Assembly (NCBI GenBank): GCA_021789095.1
Contig: JAJYJX010000116.1
Span: 1 to 8,147, forward strand
Direction: 5' to 3'
Length of the DNA stretch: 8,147 nt
From: a bacterium
GTDB lineage: Bacteria > JAMCPX01
Part shown: positions 5,739 to 8,147 of the stretch, in pieces
How the letters are laid out: each line of letters begins with the position of its first letter
Position numbering within the stretch: the stretch's first letter is position 1
Notes under the pieces: generated by a model
The model's input: only the letters and a program-made list of their open reading frames with translations
Told to the model about the DNA's origin: nothing
Databases searched by the model: none
Program-made: the position numbers and the translations under genes

Positions 5739-7116
5739 TGAAAAGATTCTTGTAACGTTCATAGCCGAAGCGTTAAAATTACAGGGCCATAATGTTTTTA
5801 CTGGATACACAGGGGAAGAAGGGTTGGGTATCCTGAAAAAGGAGGATATAGATATCATCCTGCTGGATATTATGCTGCCGGACAAGAACGGGCTCCTGCT
5901 GTTGAAAGATATAAAATCCATAGATGAATCGTACGGGATCATCATGATTACAGCCCACAGTTCCATCAAGGACTCTGTTGCTGCGGTAAAGTTAGGGGCG
6001 GAGGACTACCTGGTCAAACCCTTTGAACTTGAAGAACTCGAGATAACGATAAACAAGGTTGTGGAAAAAGTAAAAATGAAAAGAGAGCTCGACGTACTGC
6101 GGAGCAAGAGCCAGCAGATCAAGCTGAACTATCACATCGGAACATCAAAAAAGATAAAAGATGCATACGCACTTGCAATGCGCATTGCACAGGCAGACCA
6201 AACCATAGTACTGATTGAGGGCGAGAGCGGAACAGGGAAGGAATTGCTGGCAAATTTCATACACAGGGCGTCACAAAAGGCAAAAGGGCCGTTTATACCG
6301 ATAAATAGTGCTGCAATACCCGAACAGTTGCTTGAGGAAGAATTCTTTGGTTATGAGCCCGGCGCCTTCACGGATGCAAAAAAGAGAAAGAAAGGCCTGC
6401 TTGAACTTGCGGACGGGGGTGTTGTCTTCCTTGATGAGGTATCAGAACTTACCCCGCTCCTTCAGGCAAAATTATTAAGGGTCATAGAATCAAAAATATT
6501 CATGAGACTCGGAGGGGAAAAAGAAATAAAGTGTAATATAAGGTTTATCGCTGCGACCAATACGGATCTGAAGGCGCTCACGGATAAAGGGAAATTCAGG
6601 AAAGATCTGTACTACCGCATCTCCGTAATGCCTATAAAACTGCCACCGTTGCGGGACAGAAAAGAAGACATTCCGGTTCTTGTCAATGAATTTATAAAAT
6701 CAATGAGTGAAACGATGCAAAAAAGGATCAAAAGTATCGAAGAAGATGCAATGAAGGTATTGATAGAGTATAACTGGCCCGGAAATGTAAGGGAACTGCG
6801 GAATGTTATAGAGAGGGCTGTAATTCTGACGGATGGTGAAAAGATAAAAGAGAACGCCGTTCTTTTGCCGAGGTTTTCAGATATTAATGTCAGATATCCG
6901 GATGTTGACGGTATTGTAAAAACAGTCCTTGAGGCAAAAGAGCCGCTTGATGAGATTATGAACCAGATAGAAAACAGGATAATACAGAAAGCACTGGAGA
7001 AAACGCAGTGGAATGTAACAAAGGCTGCAGAAATACTTGGCATATCGAGAAATATAATCAATTATAAGTTCCGGAAAAAAGAAATACCCCCAGGTCACCA
7101 TAGTACACATTCGTAA
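5716..7116 (+). CDS. NtrC-family sigma-54-dependent response regulator (receiver-AAA+-Fis HTH)
   Basis: This is the cognate regulator of the overlapping kinase, 466 residues, full length for the family. The receiver domain (1-120) has the acidic pair Asp7-Asp8, phospho-acceptor Asp51 (ILLDIMLPDKNG), Thr79 and Lys101 (YLVKPFE). The AAA+ domain (about 138-370) has Walker A GESGTGKE (169-176), the sigma-54-contacting loop GAFTDA (216-221), Walker B GGVVFLDE (234-241), sensor I FIAATNTDL, candidate arginine fingers Arg295 and Arg301, and sensor II WPGNVREL. The C-terminal Fis-type helix-turn-helix is at about 433-455 (NVTKAAEILGISRNIINYK). A Shine-Dalgarno AGGGG at 5704-5708 sits 7 bases before the ATG, inside the kinase gene. 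On phosphorylation it should remodel closed sigma-54 polymerase at distant enhancers. The GAFTGA motif carries Asp for the second Gly, a natural variant. The target genes are unknown. Confidence 0.97.
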   Translation: MNILIIDDEKILVTFIAEALKLQGHNVFTGYTGEEGLGILKKEDIDIILLDIMLPDKNGLLLLKDIKSIDESYGIIMITAHSSIKDSVAAVKLGAEDYLVKPFELEELEITINKVVEKVKMKRELDVLRSKSQQIKLNYHIGTSKKIKDAYALAMRIAQADQTIVLIEGESGTGKELLANFIHRASQKAKGPFIPINSAAIPEQLLEEEFFGYEPGAFTDAKKRKKGLLELADGGVVFLDEVSELTPLLQAKLLRVIESKIFMRLGGEKEIKCNIRFIAATNTDLKALTDKGKFRKDLYYRISVMPIKLPPLRDRKEDIPVLVNEFIKSMSETMQKRIKSIEEDAMKVLIEYNWPGNVRELRNVIERAVILTDGEKIKENAVLLPRFSDINVRYPDVDGIVKTVLEAKEPLDEIMNQIENRIIQKALEKTQWNVTKAAEILGISRNIINYKFRKKEIPPGHHSTHS

Positions 7117-7169
7117 GTTTATTTACAGGCCCTTTGTCTTTTTGTTTTTGCATGCAGTTGTTTCCTCTG

Positions 7170-7240
7170 TCATACCCGCGAAAACGGGTATCCAGAAAAG
7201 ATATATTTAAGACATGGATTCCCACTTTCGTGGGTATGAC
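7170..7240. repeat. Dispersed palindromic repeat (GTCATACCC... family, MITE/REP-like)
   Basis: The left arm begins GTCATACCCGCGAAAACGGG (from 7170) and the right arm ends GGGTATGAC (to 7240). The right arm read in reverse complement begins GTCATACCCACGAAAGTGGG, so the arms pair over about 26 bases with four mismatches. Each arm is also a hairpin on its own: ATACCCG/CGGGTAT at 7172-7191 and CCCAC/GTGGG at 7221-7234. Palindromes of this type are common dispersed repeats in delta-proteobacterial and other genomes, and read on the minus strand give the familiar spurious peptide VIPTKVGIH...LDTRFRGYD. It lies 53 bases after the regulator stop codon and may also end or stabilise that transcript. 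No transposase is present. Confidence 0.85.
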
Positions 7241-7263
7241 AAACCACTCGCTCACTACACAAA

Positions 7264-7324
7264 TCAGCCAAAGGACTTGAACCCTATGCTCATCCGCCTT
7301 TGGAGGGGACCAGTCTCTGGCTGA
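7264..7324. repeat. 61-bp element bounded by a perfect 7-bp inverted repeat
   Basis: TCAGCCA (7264-7270) and TGGCTGA (7318-7324) are exact inverted ends. Read on the minus strand, the interior contains GGGTTCAAGTCC, very like a tRNA T-arm, with four of five T-stem pairs possible if one G-T wobble is allowed. The whole is too short (61 bases) and lacks D- and anticodon arms, so it is not a working tRNA. It may be a tRNA-derived or mobile-element remnant, or a structured repeat. Its identity is unresolved. Confidence 0.35.
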
Positions 7325-7410
7325 CTTCTTTATTTTCAAATGCATTTTTGGGGTTAATGGCGTATAAAACCAGACCATGCCAAAGCCACATTCCCCATGG
7401 CCTGCGTAGC

Positions 7411-7491
7411 GAGATAAGGAATACAAAAGATGTTGAAAAAACTTATAAAGTGGTTAAAGCTAAGGGAACAGAGGTTGTTTACCCTGTTAAA
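7411..7491 (+). pseudogene. Probable remnant of a glyoxalase/VOC-family gene
   Basis: The frame beginning at 7411 reads EIRNTKDVEKTYKVVKAK and then GTEVVYPVK. This resembles the stretch in VOC (glyoxalase/bleomycin-resistance fold) proteins where a DVEKTYKELKAKG-like helix precedes a V-x-P-P/V strand. The similarity stops at about 7491: the usual following motif (EPWG...DPDG) is absent and the frame ends at 7575 after unlike sequence. Upstream the same frame runs into the repeat elements without a recognisable N-terminal half or ribosome binding site. I read it as a decayed fragment of about 27 codons. The similarity is from memory of the family and is short, so it could be chance. Confidence 0.35.
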
Positions 7492-7609
7492 AGCAGTACC
7501 ATCAGCGGCGGACATACCATGATACATCAAGAGTTTATCATGGAAGGCAGAAAACGTATGTGCGGATCTTTTTAACCGGGCGGACTGGGAGAGGAAACAA
7601 TACCGGCGT

Positions 7610-8147
7610 ATGCTTGATAATAACATAGACAGAATTGCAGACAAACTTTTAAGACTTTCAAAAGAGCACGGTGCAGACGGCTATGAGGCCTATGTAGCAG
7701 AAACAAAAAAACTGTCCATTTCTACAGGAGATAAAAAGTCCATAGAAAATCTTCAGGCCGACGAAGAACACGCAGTTGCCGTAAGAACTCTCAAAGAACA
7801 GCGTCTCGGATTCTCATTCAGTTTCGAACTCTCCGATATCGCCGTAGAAGAGACATTTAAAAGGGCGCTGGACAGCGGCACGATAATGGACAAACAACGG
7901 TTCTTGTTCCCTGAAAATAAACCCGACATGCTTGCACCAGAAGCATTTTATGACAGGCACATAGAAACTGTTTCAGGGGAGGACAAGCTTGAAACCGTGA
8001 CAAGCATGGTAGATGCAGCGCACGTTGATAAAAGAATAATAAAAGTTGAAAGGCCTTCCTACGAAGAGGCCGCGGTTTCTGTTGTTGTAATCAATTCGTC
8101 AGGGGTACTGAAGAAATCCAGGGCAACAAGGTTCGGCATCAGCTTAT
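7610..8147 (+). CDS. TldE/PmbA-family protein (TldD/E metalloprotease superfamily), 3'-truncated by window edge
   Basis: Only the first 179 residues are visible. They match the N-terminal domain of the TldD/PmbA superfamily: an opening helix then EHGADGYEAYVAETKKLSIS (GAD-x-x-E-x-Y-V), and SIENLQADEEHAVAVRTLKE with RLGFSFSFEL. A further helical stretch with EETFKRALDSG follows, then FYDRHIETVSGEDKLETV and VERPSYEEAAVSVVVINSSG. TldD and TldE form a heterodimeric metalloprotease that digests unfolded peptides and helps mature microcins and CcdA. The metal-binding motif belongs to the TldD partner and would not be expected here. The ATG at 7610 fixes a normal N-terminus; the nearest Shine-Dalgarno-like GGGAGAGG (7587-7594) is about 15 bases away, which is long. 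The frame stays open upstream to a TGA at 7520, without any start codon, and that stretch is unlike the family. No tldD-like gene lies upstream in the window. Confidence 0.85.
   Translation, partial: MLDNNIDRIADKLLRLSKEHGADGYEAYVAETKKLSISTGDKKSIENLQADEEHAVAVRTLKEQRLGFSFSFELSDIAVEETFKRALDSGTIMDKQRFLFPENKPDMLAPEAFYDRHIETVSGEDKLETVTSMVDAAHVDKRIIKVERPSYEEAAVSVVVINSSGVLKKSRATRFGISL

Noticed and set aside
7058-7426. Minus-strand open frame of 122 codons across the regulator 3' end and the repeats
   Set aside because: Its peptide contains VIPTKVGIH...LDTRFRGYD, the known spurious translation of the palindromic repeat, and it overlaps the real regulator gene. It is not a gene.
7300-7575. Plus-strand 91-codon open frame as an intact gene
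   Set aside because: Its start lies inside the 61-bp inverted-repeat element, there is no ribosome binding site, and only the middle (7411-7491) resembles a protein family. It is treated as a remnant only.
1-8147. CRISPR array, toxin-antitoxin pair, retron, phage or defence system
   Set aside because: No regularly spaced repeats, no reverse transcriptase, nuclease, integrase or small overlapping toxin-antitoxin genes were seen on either strand.

Overview
The window is about 8.1 kb of AT-leaning bacterial DNA with all coding on the + strand. The mix of genes suggests an anaerobic delta-proteobacterium-like organism (Desulfobacterota, or possibly Nitrospirota). The signs are an NtrC-type sigma-54 activator paired with a soluble PAS histidine kinase, a Cys-rich tail on the kinase resembling the 'two-CW' module, an OppC with the long periplasmic loop, heavy ATA isoleucine use, and a dispersed palindrome beginning GTCATACCC. 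This taxonomic reading is an inference from gene style and is not proven by any marker here.

Layout: (1) positions 1-1630 hold the 3' 85% of mnmG (tRNA U34 modification), cut by the left edge. (2) 1631-2041 is a self-contained cold-shock protein gene with an AT-rich UP-like palindrome, a strong sigma-70 promoter, a strong Shine-Dalgarno and a clean intrinsic terminator. (3) 2177-4161 is a pair of overlapping oligopeptide/dipeptide-type ABC transporter permeases (OppB/DppB-like and OppC/DppC-like). No binding protein or ATPase gene is in view. (4) 4162-4427 is a non-coding gap with a structured hairpin element and, just ahead of the next gene, a perfect 8-bp inverted repeat overlapping a putative promoter. 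(5) 4428-7116 is a two-component operon: a cytoplasmic PAS-HisKA-HATPase kinase with a seven-cysteine tail, overlapping by 23 bp an NtrC-family response regulator. (6) 7117-7609 is a decayed intergenic region with a dispersed palindromic repeat, a second inverted-repeat element and a probable remnant of a glyoxalase/VOC-like gene. (7) 7610 to the right edge is the 5' part of a TldE/PmbA-family gene.

How the genes may work together: the kinase has no membrane segment, so it should sense a cytoplasmic cue through its PAS domain and perhaps through its Cys-rich tail. It would phosphorylate the adjacent regulator at Asp51, which would then activate sigma-54 promoters. I found no convincing sigma-54 -24/-12 promoter in the window, so its target, including any link to the upstream permeases, is not established. 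mnmG, csp and the pmbA-like gene look like independent housekeeping neighbours. I did not find a clearly new multi-gene system. The most unusual items are the Cys-rich kinase tail, the promoter-overlapping palindrome, and the repeat-rich gap at 7117-7609.
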